Part shown: positions 45,785 through 58,006 of the stretch, in pieces
Position numbering within the stretch: the stretch's first letter is position 1
How the letters are laid out: the number at the start of each line of letters is the position of its first letter
Source of the DNA: Stenopsyche tienmushanensis
Taxonomy: Eukaryota; Arthropoda; Insecta; Trichoptera; Stenopsychidae
Direction: 5' to 3'
Length of the DNA: 64,000 nucleotides
Assembly: GCA_008973525.1 (NCBI GenBank)
Contig: WACJ01000058.1
Span: forward strand, 62,001-126,000
Made by a program: the position numbers and the translations under genes
The notes under the pieces: model-generated
Seen by the model: only the letters and a program-made list of their open reading frames with translations
The model's database searches: none
Told to the model about the DNA's origin: nothing

Positions 45785-46725
45785 AACACTAAGAAGATGC
45801 ATTGGTACGAGTATTCATTTACAACCAGTTTTATTAAATTCGTAACTTTTCAGCTTTTTCGAACTTTTCAGCTGATTCGGCTACTAGTTCTATATTATCT
45901 GCAAAGCGGAGGTAGAAGATGTACTATCTGTTTATATTTATTCCACACCTTTTCCAAGAGAGCAGTTTAAACTGCTATCTTGGAAAGTCCGGCCTTAAGC
46001 CCTGTCTGACACATTTTCTTATATTTATACTATTGATGTTATCATGGAGCTGGACCATCGTTGTTGCAGAGTTACATACAGATTTTTATCGTCTCTATAT
46101 ACCGAAAGTCTATAATGCAGCGTTCTGGTAACTCTAAAATTGCCCATGTTTCAATTGAGTCGAATACCTTTTTATAATCTACAATAGCAAGGTTGAGTGA
46201 CAGATTATATTCTTCAGTTTTTTGTATGAATTTGTCTTAGTGTGTGGATGTGATCAATAGTACCAAAGCCTTTTCTATATCCAGTCTGCTTTCGAGATTG
46301 AAATGTGTCAAAACGACTCGTCAGCCTATTAGTTATAATTCTAGATAATGCATTATATACATGGAAGAGAAGGAAAATTGGTCGGTAGTTCTTGTCTCCG
46401 ATTTAAAAAATAATATTACTATGCTTTTATTCCAGGTCTCCGGGGTTTCCCCATGTGCTATTACCTTGTTAAAGAGTTTTTTAAGCTTTTTTAACAGAAG
46501 GGTTCCACCTTCTTTCAAAAGCTCTGATGTAATTTCGTCTTCTCCAGGGGCTTTATTATTTTTTAATTGTTTTAAACCCGATTTGATTTATTTTTGTAAG
46601 ATGGGCGTTTTTATCGTTCACAGCTCTATTTTTTTGGCTTTAATATAGTGGAAGAATACAATTGCCCATAGAAGCGTTCAATTTCTTTTAGTATTTCATT
46701 TCGATTGGTATGGGTTTTAAATTTC
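45785..46725 (-). pseudogene. RTE-clade non-LTR retrotransposon, reverse transcriptase core relic
   Basis: Minus-strand pieces in RT order are: EILKEIERFYGQLYSST (linker upstream of the RT, about 46690); NNKAPGEDEITSELLKEGGT (RT motif 1, about 46500-46565); HGETPETWNKSIVILFFKSE (motif 2); SRKQTGYRKGFGTIDHIHTL (motif 2a/G-Y-x-T region); NLSLNLAIVDYKKVFDSIET (catalytic motif A, F/Y-x-D-Y-x-K-A-F-D); NIRKCVRQGLRPDFP (motif B); and LRFADNIELVAESAEK (motif C, the F-A-D-D box with the second Asp changed to Asn). Repeated frameshifts and stops mean it is inactive. The family is RTE from motif wording; the apurinic endonuclease domain was not located upstream. Confidence 0.87.
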
Positions 46726-46729
46726 AGCA

Positions 46730-49070
46730 TGTTTATCATATTCACTATCTTAAACACTTATCTAAAAATCTTAGAATGTGAACCATTTAAATATGCAAGT
46801 CTTCGTTGAAATTAAAAACGTATTTCGAAGATTCAATCTATATATCGACTAATATCTGTCCCTAATCATCATATTTAAATTTTTAATGGAAATTAGATTT
46901 ATGCTTAAAATCATGTTATATGAGTCCACTTGACCTTTGCATACTGCGATTCGCTTAAATATTTCAAACTTGAACGAATGCATGCAAGATCAATATTTTA
47001 ACAAAATGGGGTCATTTGACCCCTTACACATGGAGCTTGAAAAAAAAATATTCATGGGAAATTTCAGAAGACAAATTACGCCTTTTATTATGGCAATAAG
47101 CATGAGTGCCGCTTTGAAGTGAATAAATTCCATTGAGCGTTTCCTTGATGTTCCAAGAATAATTGTCATCCAGAGCGAACTTGACCTTAATTACTATAAT
47201 ATCCGAAACGTTTTGTACGTAACTAATAATAGTCACTTTGTGCGGATTCGAAATACGTCGACCTTGCGTATTCCAACGCGTCTTTTCATAGTGGAGTTTT
47301 TTTGGAACGTTGAGCGTATTTAGGGGTGAGTAATTTATAAGGTAGAGTTTTTGTCGGATTCAAACTGGATGAAAAATTTAAAAAGATTATGGAACTTCCA
47401 TTATGCTCGAATAGATTCGAATGAATGACCTTTTGTAATTATAAAAAAGTATAATGTAACAATTTATGAACTGTTAATTCGAAAGAACTTGATAATAAAG
47501 TTTTATTCTGTTACAGTGATTTTGAGAAATGTCCGAAAAATGTTTTTTTGTCCAATCATAACGCGTATAAAAATAAATTATTGCAAGTATTTCAACAATG
47601 GCTTCCTTTGATTTTTCTTTTAAATTAAGGAGTCCTCCACAGTTGAGAGTTTTGCTTGAGCGTCCTCAGTGTAAACATATTTTTAGAACATGAAGTTTTC
47701 GTACTTAATTGCCTTTGTTTGATAAAATCACACCCCTAAATTAAACTATTTCAAAAGGATTCAAATTACTATCGCAAAATCAAGATAAAATAGCACAGAT
47801 TCGTGTACAAGTTTTCTGGATATTTATTAAATTGTTGCGAAACTCAAAGCTATTCAGAAAGAGAATTAAATTTATTTCATGAACTTCCTCCCAATTCTAT
47901 CGTCGACTTCTTCCGCTATTATCCTACTCTTATAATTGACAAAGGCTTTTGAATTATGCAATAGAGTTCTACTTCTTTCGACCTTCTAAATATAATCTAC
48001 AAGGGAAAACTTTCGTAAACAAATTTCCAAATATTTAAATATTTTTTTATTAGTTATAACCGAATTACCCTTTCGAAAGAGTAATTCAGACATTTTAATT
48101 AATTGAAATTATTATAATATTTTGGCGCGACCTTCTTTGAATATCTATTCCGTTAGGGTATTCATTATTCATCATAATATCCACAAGGGATACGGATTCA
48201 TATCCACATCCATCGGAATCATAGCTGTGTGCGCCCATGAAAATTTTAAGTGGCACTCGCAAATTTACGCCATTTTAATGGCTCGAACCGTTATGAGAGC
48301 TTTTTTGCATGTAACGCCATTTCGTTCAGTTTATCACCTTGGCATCAAAGTTTCTGGATATTGTATAACCACTTCGAACGAATTTGGCATATAAAACATA
48401 CCGATTTTCACGAGTAACAATTAAAGAAATAGTAGTGTAAAGATTTTTAAAAAAGCAGAGAGAACGACTTATTTACTATTTTTTTGAAGTATGCACGCGA
48501 AACAGTTAGTTGGTGTGGGCGGTGAAAGACATTAACAAAACCAAATAATATTGTGAAATAGGAATAAATCACCTCCAATTTTTAAAAACTCCCTATATAA
48601 TAAATGACATATTAAATGCATTTTTCCCCCCAAAAAGATTACTAATATGAACTCACAAATGATTAAATATGATCATCCTTATCGTAAAATAATGTTCTAA
48701 ATGAGTTTGGTGGCGAAATAACACAATATTTCGCACTACCGAGCTGAGTCTCTTGATCTACAAAAGCCGGTTTTCTAGCTCAATTTCAAACTAATTTGAA
48801 GTTTATAAGTTAAACATTCATACATGTGTGTCAAGTTAAACTCTAAGAAAGCTCAAGTGTCACATGAATTTTCAGATTAATCCTAAATTTCCAGTGAAAT
48901 ATATATATATATTTAAGATCAGAAAATAATGAAAAAATCACCCTCTTTTACAATCAATTTACATCGAACAATTTAAATTTTGAAAAATATTTTGGGTGTA
49001 AAATGCTTAGAAAACGAAAAGATTTTATAAATTTGATGTTGATATGTTAATAAGCATCGTTGTTAATAGT
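46730..49070. other. AT-rich sequence, no gene seen
   Basis: Frames at 46937-47122 (plus), 47024-47236 (minus) and 48122-48394 (plus, 90 codons) are unrecognised. A short (AT)n tract lies at about 48899-48912. The missing RTE endonuclease region would be expected near 46730-47900 on the minus strand, but I see no motif for it. Confidence 0.5.
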
Positions 49071-49074
49071 AACG

Positions 49075-49447
49075 TTGAGGCGGAGGCGCTCTCGGGGGCA
49101 AAGTACCCGGGTGTCTCCTCGCCCCCCCACGTACTCGTCAGAATTTCGGCGCTAACGCACGGGTCCATTCCTCTATCGGGCCATGATGTTGCTAGACGAA
49201 TGGATGGGAATAGACGGGCATCGAATAAAAAGACTCTCTTCTCTAAATAACTATTTAATCCACACGAGAGAGAGAGAGATCTGGCTGCAGGAGGGACGAC
49301 TTCCCGCAGCCAAGGCTAACCAACGACTCTCCCGACTCTCGCCTCCTGCGTGTCCCTACCCAACCGACAACGGTGAACACGCAAGAAGCGATCCGTCGGT
49401 ATGCAGGTGCTATGTTTCCGTAGGGCCATAAGAGATGGCGCTGCTAA
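49075..49447 (-). repeat. GC-rich LTR-like repeat, copy 2
   Basis: On the minus strand it aligns with 41789-42195 from CAGCGCCATCTCTTATGG through GTGTGGATTAAATAGTTATT and CCATTCGTCTAGCAACATC, and continues further into a GC-rich stretch (to about 49075) absent from the other copies. That extension could be the leader of the internal region after the LTR. The 5' third of the repeat is missing and is replaced by an 18-bp run of T on the plus strand at 49448-49464. GA-rich (GAGA)n lies at 49266-49280. Confidence 0.6.
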
Positions 49448-49449
49448 AT

Positions 49450-50760
49450 TTTTTTTTTTTTTTTGGGTACACCACTGAATTTCCTTATCTGGAGACGTGC
49501 TCTATTCAATATTAACATATTAACACTTAGGACATAGGGCCTATGTGTGAAACGTAAAATAAATGTTGTCTGTTCATGTGCCAAACATCCTGTATTAAAG
49601 GAAATTAATTATGTATCTTTAGTGGTTATTATAGAAATATTATACTATTAATCAAACGCACAATTAATGCGCATTTGTATTGTCCAAAGTATGTCAAACA
49701 AAGGACCAGCTATTTGCTATCCATTCCGAATCCCTGTATGACGACGGGAAGCTGTCAGTAAACTGTCACCGAAGTGATTGTTATCAAAGCTTGAATTCCG
49801 TGTAAAAGACAGGACTCCTAGCTACTCATTTGATAGTAATCCACATGGAATAAAAATTAAATGGGGAAAATCCACATAAAAGAGATTTTCATCTCGAATT
49901 TACCGTCCCGGAATTATTCAATTTAAAGCTCGAAATAATCGAATTAATATAATAAGCAATCTCGATGTAATAATATTGTTTTCATACCCAAGTGCATATT
50001 TACATTTCTAATTAGCGCGCTTGGGATACTGGAAAACTCCAGAGAAGAAGCCGCATCTAATGGCTATAAAGGATTACGCCAAAATTATTTTAATGGCTGC
50101 GTTGGCTCGGACTTGAATATTTAAGTTATCGTTCAAAAACAAAAATTACAAAGTAACATCAAAGAGAATATATGCTTATAAAATATTAAAGCAATTATAA
50201 AAGGTATGAGTTGGAAATTACCTTAATATAATATTCCAGCTCTTGATTTATTTTATCTTCCTTATTTTTATAATTTCAACATATTTTTTCTCTTATATCC
50301 TATGGGAAATTTAGCACTAAATACGCCACACAGTTACGCAGTGAAGCTAATCAATTTATATGAAATCTTGATCATTTATATAAGTCCTTGATAATTGCCA
50401 TCGAATAGTATCTAATAGCGAAAGTATGAACACTTGTTGTGTCATCGGGTATTATAGTATTTTAATTTTAAAAAATCAAATGAACTCTTTTTTCGCATCG
50501 TTCGTTGCTTTTATTTCCATTTCATATCAATTATCATTTTTTGCTTTCTAAGCATAAAAATATTGCAACATATTTTAATCGATTTATGCAAATGAAAACT
50601 TCTAAATATTCATGTAAATTAAAGAAAATCTGTAAAATAAGATTGAATGTTGAAATTCCTTTAATCTCATCAGGAATTATGGAAATAATGACGCTTAAAA
50701 CTCAAATGGTTAATCATTTAAAAACATGCTAAAACTGCTATGGATTTACGGATTTAAAAT
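49450..50760. other. AT-rich sequence, no gene seen
   Basis: It starts with a T run and then ordinary AT-rich DNA. The 75-codon plus frame at 50505-50732 is unrecognised. Confidence 0.5.
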
Positions 50761-50764
50761 ATAC

Positions 50765-50940
50765 TTAAAACTTTTTTTGTGCGGTAGATTCGTTCCGCAA
50801 AAATCGCACAAAAAAATCGGATAAAAAACCTATGACTTACATAGAAAAAGTGAAGATGCGTTTCATGGATTTTGAAAATCGCATAACTTAGAAACAGCTA
50901 TATAAAATCGCATAAAAAAAAAACAGTAAAAAAATAAGAC
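50765..50940 (+). repeat. R2-related repeat, copy a
   Basis: It aligns with 63815-63985 near the window end: AAAACTTTTTTTGTGCG, GTTCCGCAAAAATCGCAC against GTTCCACAAAAAACCGCAC, CTATGACTTA, TTTCATGGATTTTGAAAA and AAATCGCATAACTT. The GTTCC and CGCATAA motifs link it to the R2 MITE, but its ends differ, so it may be a sister family. Confidence 0.6.
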
Positions 50941-50963
50941 AATTAAAACAACATTTTTGGTAT

Positions 50964-51600
50964 TGTAGCGTGGGAATAATTTGCGATTGTTTTTATTGAT
51001 TGTAAAAATAAATTAATTAATTTCGTCGTTTAATATCGATTTTTGGTCGTCAAAGCGGGTCGTTTAATTTGGCGTTCGGACCTCAACCGTTCTTAAGGGT
51101 CGTAGGCCGAGCAAATTCTTTCTGTTCTTTTCTGGGCGCCTTGGGGACCAGTCGTGTTAATTTCGCGCTACGTTCCCATCATCAAGCCTCTGCGTCGTGA
51201 TCGTCTGCCGTATCACAAAATGGTAAATAAAATTTATTAATTGAAGTTCATCATGTTTTAATTGTTTCCCTCTCGTTTTTGAGGTTTCCTCCTTTTTGGT
51301 GTCGTCATATGAGCGGTCGAAGTTAAAGAATCGCCCCCTCGGCGGAGGTATACGCATATTCCGTCGCGGATGCTTCGAGTTTGTCTCGGTGTAGCGGGGT
51401 TCCTTCGCCCCTGAGGGCGGAGCCCCTTCGCTTCTCGTCGAGGTCCTTCGGGCCGAGATGAGAGGCGTAGGGGTGCGTCCGGTCTCTGGAGCGCCCCGCG
51501 ATTCGAGACGCCCCTCGTGGCGGGCTGTTTGAGGCAGCTGCGACGAAGATTGCGGGCCCCTGAAGACGGCAAGGGGCTTTAAACGCAACAGTATCATGAA
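50964..51600 (-). other. GC- and CpG-rich block, possibly LTR-derived
   Basis: This is the most GC-rich stretch of its size in the window. Its left edge is TGTAGCGTGGGAAT, the same first 11 bases as the LTR-like repeat at 61798, after which the sequences diverge. Minus-strand frames of 146 codons (51157-51597) and 104 codons (51258-51572) overlap. Both are Arg/Pro/Ser-rich with no domain I recognise. Low stop density is expected from composition alone. It could be a second LTR-type family or part of a retroelement gag-like region. A CpG-rich control region of an unseen gene is also possible. Confidence 0.35.
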
Positions 51601-51604
51601 GTTT

Positions 51605-52350
51605 TTTAATACTTATTGCATTTAAGAGTAAATAAACAGAAACTCTAAATTTCTTATGTCTTGGAATTAGTTATCTTTGTTGTTATTGGCCACTATTTGC
51701 ATACTTAACATCAACGTTGAACGTTTTGAACTTCGCCTGTTTGAAAGCATCTTGTTATTCCACTTTGCAGGAAACTACTCTCAATAAGAATCTCTTGCTC
51801 TCTAACAATATTGATGCATTAAGACACTTATTTAGATATTTAATTAATTTCATTCAAGGTAATCGATTATTCTAACACATTTCCGTCCGGTGATTGCCGT
51901 GCGCCATTTTTTCTCTACAGCGGACAAAAAACAAAGATTTTGCGCGCAATTCATCGTTTTTTTTTTAAGCATTCAGCATACTTTAATATTTTTTTTTAAA
52001 TACATATTCAAAATGCTTACCACCAAAAATGTAGTTCACCAAAAAGTTGTTATAGTTGTATTAAATTACGTCTAATATTTTTAAAAAAAAGTATATAGTT
52101 TAATTTGCACATTTCAAAATCTATGAAAATATTTTCCTTAGCCTTCTTTTAAGCATACAAGACAATACAAGTGTTAATATTTTATTTAATTGTTAATATG
52201 TGAATACATCCTAAATGTTTTAGTTAAATGTCAAGCATCATCCTTATATATTAATATGTTGCTTGTACTTAAATTACAGACTTAATCTGGATTCTAAATG
52301 AAAATTTTGTAACTATCAAATTTTACCAAAAATATATTATATATTTGAAT
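51605..52350. other. AT-rich sequence, no gene seen
   Basis: The 61-codon plus frame at 51890-52075 is unrecognised. No repeat copies were found. Confidence 0.5.
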
Positions 52351-52354
52351 ACAG

Positions 52355-53123
52355 TCAAGCCTTCTATAGTGTCGAGAAGAGGGAATCCAATCACGGGATC
52401 TCGGACAGTTTTAGGTGCCCATGAATACCGGGATTAGTAAACGCAATCCCGAAAAATTCGGGATTGAAATTTTTATCTAACAAAAATCGTACACCTACAC
52501 AGCACGATGAAGGTTACTAAATCATCGAGATATTCTCGCCGAAATGTGGACACTTGGAAACAGTGGCGTAATTACTAATTACTAACTTAGGCAACGCCTA
52601 AGGGCAGTAATTGTCTAATCTATGTACACATATAAACAGTCCATGTATGTTTTTCAAATTGTTGTATTAACCTTTTCCTACCGGTGATGTATTTACTACA
52701 CCTCGACTCTAATAATGGGAATAATGATATGAAATATAATAGATACGGGTTCAAAATTTTTGTATTCCTCCTTAATATCATTACAAATCATATCAAAATA
52801 TTATAAAATAAATAAATATTTATCTGCAGCGACGGAAAAAAATAATTTGTCGGGAAATCGGGATTTTTATCCGTTTTAGTCCATGTCTCATCGAAATGGA
52901 ATTTTATCAGTCACATTGATGGTGTTATGCAAAAATGCGGGCTCAACATATGGACTTGGGATTGGATTATTTAATCGAGATAGCGCCCACGCTATAGAAA
53001 CAAAACGCTATAGAAAGTTATGTACCCTTACAAAATTTATTATATGTTAATACGCGCAGGTGACTAAGTGCGTTGCTTAAGTAAAAGACGCCGCAAACTA
53101 AGTGGACGCTATAGGAGGGTTGA
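52355..53123 (-). mobile_element. TCAACCC-end MITE, copy 2, split by a hAT insertion
   Basis: The outer ends TCAAGCCTTCTATAGTG (52355) and, reverse-complemented, TCAACCCTCCTATAGCGTCC (ending 53123) match the MITE at 32259-32470. The reverse complement of 52974-53123 aligns with the copy-1 interior (GCGTCTTTTA, GCAAC, AAATTTTGTA, TTTCTATAGCG). Removing the 595-bp hAT element and one target duplication leaves about 165 bp, close to the intact 212 bp. Confidence 0.75.
52379..52973 (+). mobile_element. non-autonomous hAT element, 595 bp, nested in a MITE
   Basis: It has the same architecture as 44638-45213: left end GAGGGAATCCAATCACGGGA, GGGATTGAAATTT, a GTGGACACTTGGAAAC block, the ACCGGTGATGTATTTACTAC landmark, and a right end with ATTGGATTATTTA in place of ATTGGATTCCCTA. 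Flanking 8-mers GTCGAGAA and ATCGAGAT share TCGAGA and are read as a decayed duplication. It retains slightly more of the 3' region (TTTTATCAGTCACATTGATG) than the 44638 copy, linking it to the transposase-bearing relics. Confidence 0.85.
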
Positions 53124-53129
53124 TAGTAA

Positions 53130-54475
53130 TTCTTTCGAAATTTAAGTGGTTTATATATTTATAAATTGATTCAGTTAAATGTTATAAAAAAAATAACTCT
53201 TTGGATTCGAATTTTCAAAGATGATTTCCCAGCTGGGATTTCTTCAAATGTCATATCCATAATATTTGGTTCAAACGATCCCTTGTGGATATATTTGAAT
53301 AAATTGGAATTCCACTGGCGTTTTTTGTGATTCAATATTCAAAACGGTGTGTCCATATTGAAAATTACCAAAAAAAAGTCCATTTTTTATTTTTGCGAAT
53401 ATAGTGAAATTCGATCTTATAGGAATATGTTTATTGTCGCATTTGTTTGCTAAAGGCTAAGATTTATCTTAAAAATTTGAATCCAATGCATTTAAATAGC
53501 TTTCATTCGGTGCGTAGTTAAATTCAAACAACCGAAGCAATTTGGAAGCAAAGCTTTTAATTTACCAACTAACGAAGGCGCATAATTAATTTAGGAGTAA
53601 TTTTAAGCTTTAAGAAAGCTCCCCTAATGAATAACGTTTCGCCGAGCCTAGAAGAGAATGTTGGGAATGACAAGCGAAAGCGGATCGATATCGGCATTTA
53701 TTTTTGTTCCATTAATCGTCATCAATGACATAGAACACTATCATTAGTAACAATAATATACACGAGCACTCCGCCAAAACTATTATCGTAAAAACACCAG
53801 ATGCGATTTGTAGGCCCCAATTCATTTAACACTCGATAAGGTCCTCGAGGCGGCCATATGGCAGCTAATGTAAAAACAAATCAGCCTTTGATTTATTAGA
53901 TAAATATTTCAACGATTTGACATATTTGTACAGTTCATCTAGTGATAGTGATAAAGCCCTGGGTGTATATTTTGTGCTTTGAAAATTTACGAGCGTGGAT
54001 ATGGACGTTTTGCTAAGTATATTTAATTTGATAAGTTCGTCTTTATAAAACCTCCGCTGTAAATTTTTCAACATATCTACATGGATGAAAATCCTTTCAC
54101 ATAAAAAATCCAATCTTGTCTTTCAATATAGGATTTAAAACCTCCATTGGACAGGTGTCACTATTTGCATACCACATTTGTCCATTGCCGGATGAAATGA
54201 AACGATGGGCCGAATGCTTCCCAGAGACGGTTTATTTTAAGCTATCAAAAGGACACTTAATTTTTTTAATCTGAATCTATAAGCCAAAATTGAATAACGA
54301 AATCTTTATGAAAGCATTTCATTTTGTGTGTGTATGGAAATAAATAAATCACAAAATGGCGACTGCTTAAAAAAATCAGTCAAGTAATTTTTGGCCTTTT
54401 GTCATAGTTTTAACTTTTTTTAAATAGTTAAAAAATAAATTTTGACGTAAATCTGGTAGGAAAAATAAAGGGTTG
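53130..54475. other. mostly AT-rich sequence with one 82-codon frame
   Basis: The minus frame at 53865-54113 is polar and protein-like (LKNLQRRFYKDELIKLNILS; ALSLSLDELYKYVKSLKYLS) but starts at TTG, is followed by further stops and matches nothing I know. No repeats were identified. Confidence 0.4.
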
Positions 54476-54479
54476 TATA

Positions 54480-54945
54480 AAAAAGATTCGTATCCAGTTT
54501 GAAGTAAATTAATTAATTAAAACTTGAGATATGATGTCAACCATGTTGAAAAAAGTAGTTTCGAGGAAAACGCGTTAAAAGATTTCATTATGGTAGGAAC
54601 AGTCAAGTAGCCGCGTCACCAAAATAGCTATAACTCCATAATTAGTTGAAATTTTGGAAATTTCTTGGGAGAATGTATTTTTAAAAGTCGAAATATTTGA
54701 AAAATGCAAAAAAACGAAATCAATTTTTTCAAAAATCTAAACCAGAAAAAGGGCGTGGTCGTAATTCAGCGATAGCAGATGCAATATGATTTACACAGTC
54801 CCCAATTTTTTTTTCCAAATTTCGGTTAGTGTTGATGATTTATTTCCTATTTTATTCAGAACATCTCGATACGTACTCTTTTTGAAATTTAAAAAAATTG
54901 CATAACTTCGAAATCGCACAAAAAGAAGTTTGAGTGTACATGGAT
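54480..54945. repeat. repeat-like stretch with motifs shared elsewhere
   Basis: AAAAAAGTAGTTTCGAGG followed by AAAACGCG (54553-54578) recurs with small changes at 27476-27501. GCATAACTTCGAAATCGCAC followed by AAAAAGAAGTTTGAGTGTA (54898-54938) resembles the R2 end. This looks like non-coding transposon sequence, boundaries unknown. Confidence 0.35.
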
Positions 54946-54949
54946 TTAT

Positions 54950-57900
54950 GAAAGGGTATAACGCAAAAATTAAAAATACAGCTTAAAACCCGAAAAGTAA
55001 TCCCCGTATAGAATTAATGTTCAATCACAACGACACACTTCATAATCTAAAAATATGAGCTTAAATATTTTGAATTTATTCTAAGCTAGTAATATATGAT
55101 TTGCCCCGGAGGAAGTTATAATTTATTATAAACCAATTTATTGCTCCCATCAAAGTCTTTTAAACGACGCCTCCTTGAACTTTTTATTCCAATCTCAAAT
55201 AACTTTATAACCTCATAATCAACTGATTTGATCGCAAATTATACAAAAGCTGACGTTTTAATAACTCTTTCATCTTAATGACACAAATTATAGAATTTGA
55301 GCTTACGTTTCACAAATAGACTCTATGTATTTAGATCTGACACCACTGGATTTTTGACTGGGAACGTACCCTATTCCGTGGCTCGTACGGTCTTCAAACC
55401 TGACTCCACTGGCGTCAAGGCCACCAAAATAATTAATTTACAAGATGAAGGTGCCCACAAAATAAATACTAAATGAAAGAATAATTACTGCCTTTACAAA
55501 AATAAAAGAGAAAATGCTGCTTCAGATAACTACAGTTGCTATAACGAACAGGTTTCTTACATGTATATGAAGCAGAGGTGGCCAATTTGAACACATTTTG
55601 TAAATAAATTTAATAAAAACATCTTACACATAAATAGTATTGTCTTAATCATGGCCTTGCCAAACTGGTACCTCTTCAAGTTTAACTTAAAGTTTTGACT
55701 TATTGATCGTACACATTGATCGAAGAAATAAATTGGTTCGTTATTTAAGCATTTCAAAAGCATGAGTTGTAGCCCTGCCTTGTCTGCTAGTTGTGCCAGT
55801 TAAATTAGATATATAACTGTACATGATATCGGTTAACTATTTTTGGAGTAGATGCCACTGTAGATTATTTTATATATCGTCATGATAAGATTGCTCTTTG
55901 AAGTGCTTTTTGATATTCATCAATAACAGTAAATATAGTTTTTAAAATGGAAGCTCGAGTATTTTCTCATTGACATGAACGAAATTGAACGACGTGTGTC
56001 CGTGAGAACGCTTCAAATACTATGTAATAAAGTGTACAATTTTTTTAGCATTAAAATAACATTTCTATGTGCAAAAAGTGAAATCATTGTTATTTTTAAA
56101 TATTTTAAATATTACGGCAAATTAGTCAATCATAAGCGAATTTCTTTCGATTGTATTAATTTTTTTAGTATTTACTTATTCAGATCTAAGCAATCAGACT
56201 AAATTTGATTCTGGACGATCGATCAAAAGTATTAATATAATTTGCATCCAAATCCATTCCCGTTTTCAGGTTGATTAAAATTTTATTACATTATCTTCAA
56301 TAAAAAAAAAACGAATTTCTCATCGCCTGCAGCTCCTTGACTTAAGTCGAGTATCAGAGTTAACAAGTCAATTTCAAAAAATGAAGCCACAAAAATCATT
56401 GATTGCATTAATGCAGGAAAAACACAAATATCCTTGACACATTTTTTGAATATAAGCTTTTTTTATATCGAGGAGTAAAATTGAATTTTCAGGAATAAAT
56501 GGAATCATTCAGGAATCCATTTATTTACACGTGTACGTTTGCTCATCCGCATAAAGTTCCCCTATTTCAAGTCTTTATTGGAAACGGTTCGATTGTTTAT
56601 GAAGTAGGATTTGCTCTGCTTTGACTCCAGAAGATTATTCCAGAATCCTTTTTAGTAAATCTGCGGATTGCCCACTCAAGAAATATAGACGAAAACGATT
56701 ATACTGAGAGGGAAAATAGCCGATTATGTTTTTCGTTCATTTGCTGCTTTTATGTTTTTGTTTGCCTTTTATCATATACTTATAAATACATTATAAAGCT
56801 TGAATGTACGAGGAAAATAACTGTTTTTTCTTTATTTTTGTATTCCATACGTACGATAAGAGGACATATTATTAAAAATAAATAGGTAAGATATGAATAA
56901 AATGTGGGAAAATGGGACAGTGCGAATATTTTATGACCACATAATGCGTAAGCCCGATTACTTTGGACAGGCAAACATTATGAAACATGCCAAGTTTTCG
57001 TCTCACCATCATGAAGGGCTTCCTACTCTTTAATTTTCTTGTATTTGTGTTCGAATTTTTCATCTATATTTCATCCGAATTGTACGTCAGCAGTATCATT
57101 ACGAAGCTGTATGATACCTTAACAATCTTAATAACGAGATGAAAAAAACGAAATTACGCACACTCACGATTTCTCCGAATCCGCAATTCCATGGCGAAAA
57201 TCCGTATTTACAGAAAGTGCTCGAATATGAAAGTCTGTCTAAATCATCAAAAATCTGTGCAAATAGAGCTTTTATTCAACTCAAATATGACGCAGATCGA
57301 GTCCTTAAACGCCGGAGCAGTTGAATAAAAAATCTCATAAAAATATTTCATGGAAAAAATTGCCATAAAAAGCCCCCCCGATACATTTCGTCATCATTTC
57401 TGATAATAATACGCCGTGGGACTCGGATACGATGGTCGTTAAATTAACGACTTCCCGGCAGTGGTAAAATTTCGTTTTGATTATTTCATAGTATTTATTC
57501 GGGAGCGCAAATTTCATCCAAATCGTTTACATAATAGGAAACCGAGCCATTTATATACTAACAACTTGGAACAAAGCTAAATTAACTGATATTCTTAGAG
57601 AATCTCTTTTTTGTAATATTAATATCGGGTTTCATCCAAAAATATAGCCATTTTATAAAAATATTTGTGTATATTTATGGAATTCGCCAAGTCAAGTGTT
57701 ACCAAAATAACTTCCTTTTTCCATTTAACGCATTAGGTTATTTCTTAATTTCACGTTATTTTTATATGAATTTGACCTCAACAAATTTGTAAATGAGGTA
57801 ATATAAAAAAAAATTCAAAGCACACAAAAAGGACGGCAATTTCCTTGATATTGGTTCAAATTAAACTATCAATTCTATTGATTTTAAGCTTAAAGATGAT

Positions 57901-58000
57901 TTTCATTTACAACCCCATTCAATTAAAGTATGATTTGAAATAACGTAGAAATTCAAATTCGAATTAAATTGTATTTACGATTCCGCATCTTTCAAAAGCA
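54950..58000. other. AT-rich sequence, no gene seen
   Basis: Short frames at 55557-55763 (minus), 55975-56202 (plus), 57139-57324 (plus, true ATG, 61 codons) and 57335-57517 (minus) are unrecognised. The missing upstream receptor exons were looked for here on the minus strand and not found. Confidence 0.5.
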
Positions 58001-58006
58001 AAAATA

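Noticed and set aside
48122..48394. 90-codon plus frame as a host exon
   Set aside because: Starts at TTG, no recognisable domain, no convincing splice sites in a matching frame, and the minus strand gives no receptor transmembrane segment either.
10175..57710. Shared GTCAAGTGTTACCAA near 10178 and 57692 as a transposon terminus
   Set aside because: Only about 18 bp match, with no inverted mate or flanking duplication at either site.
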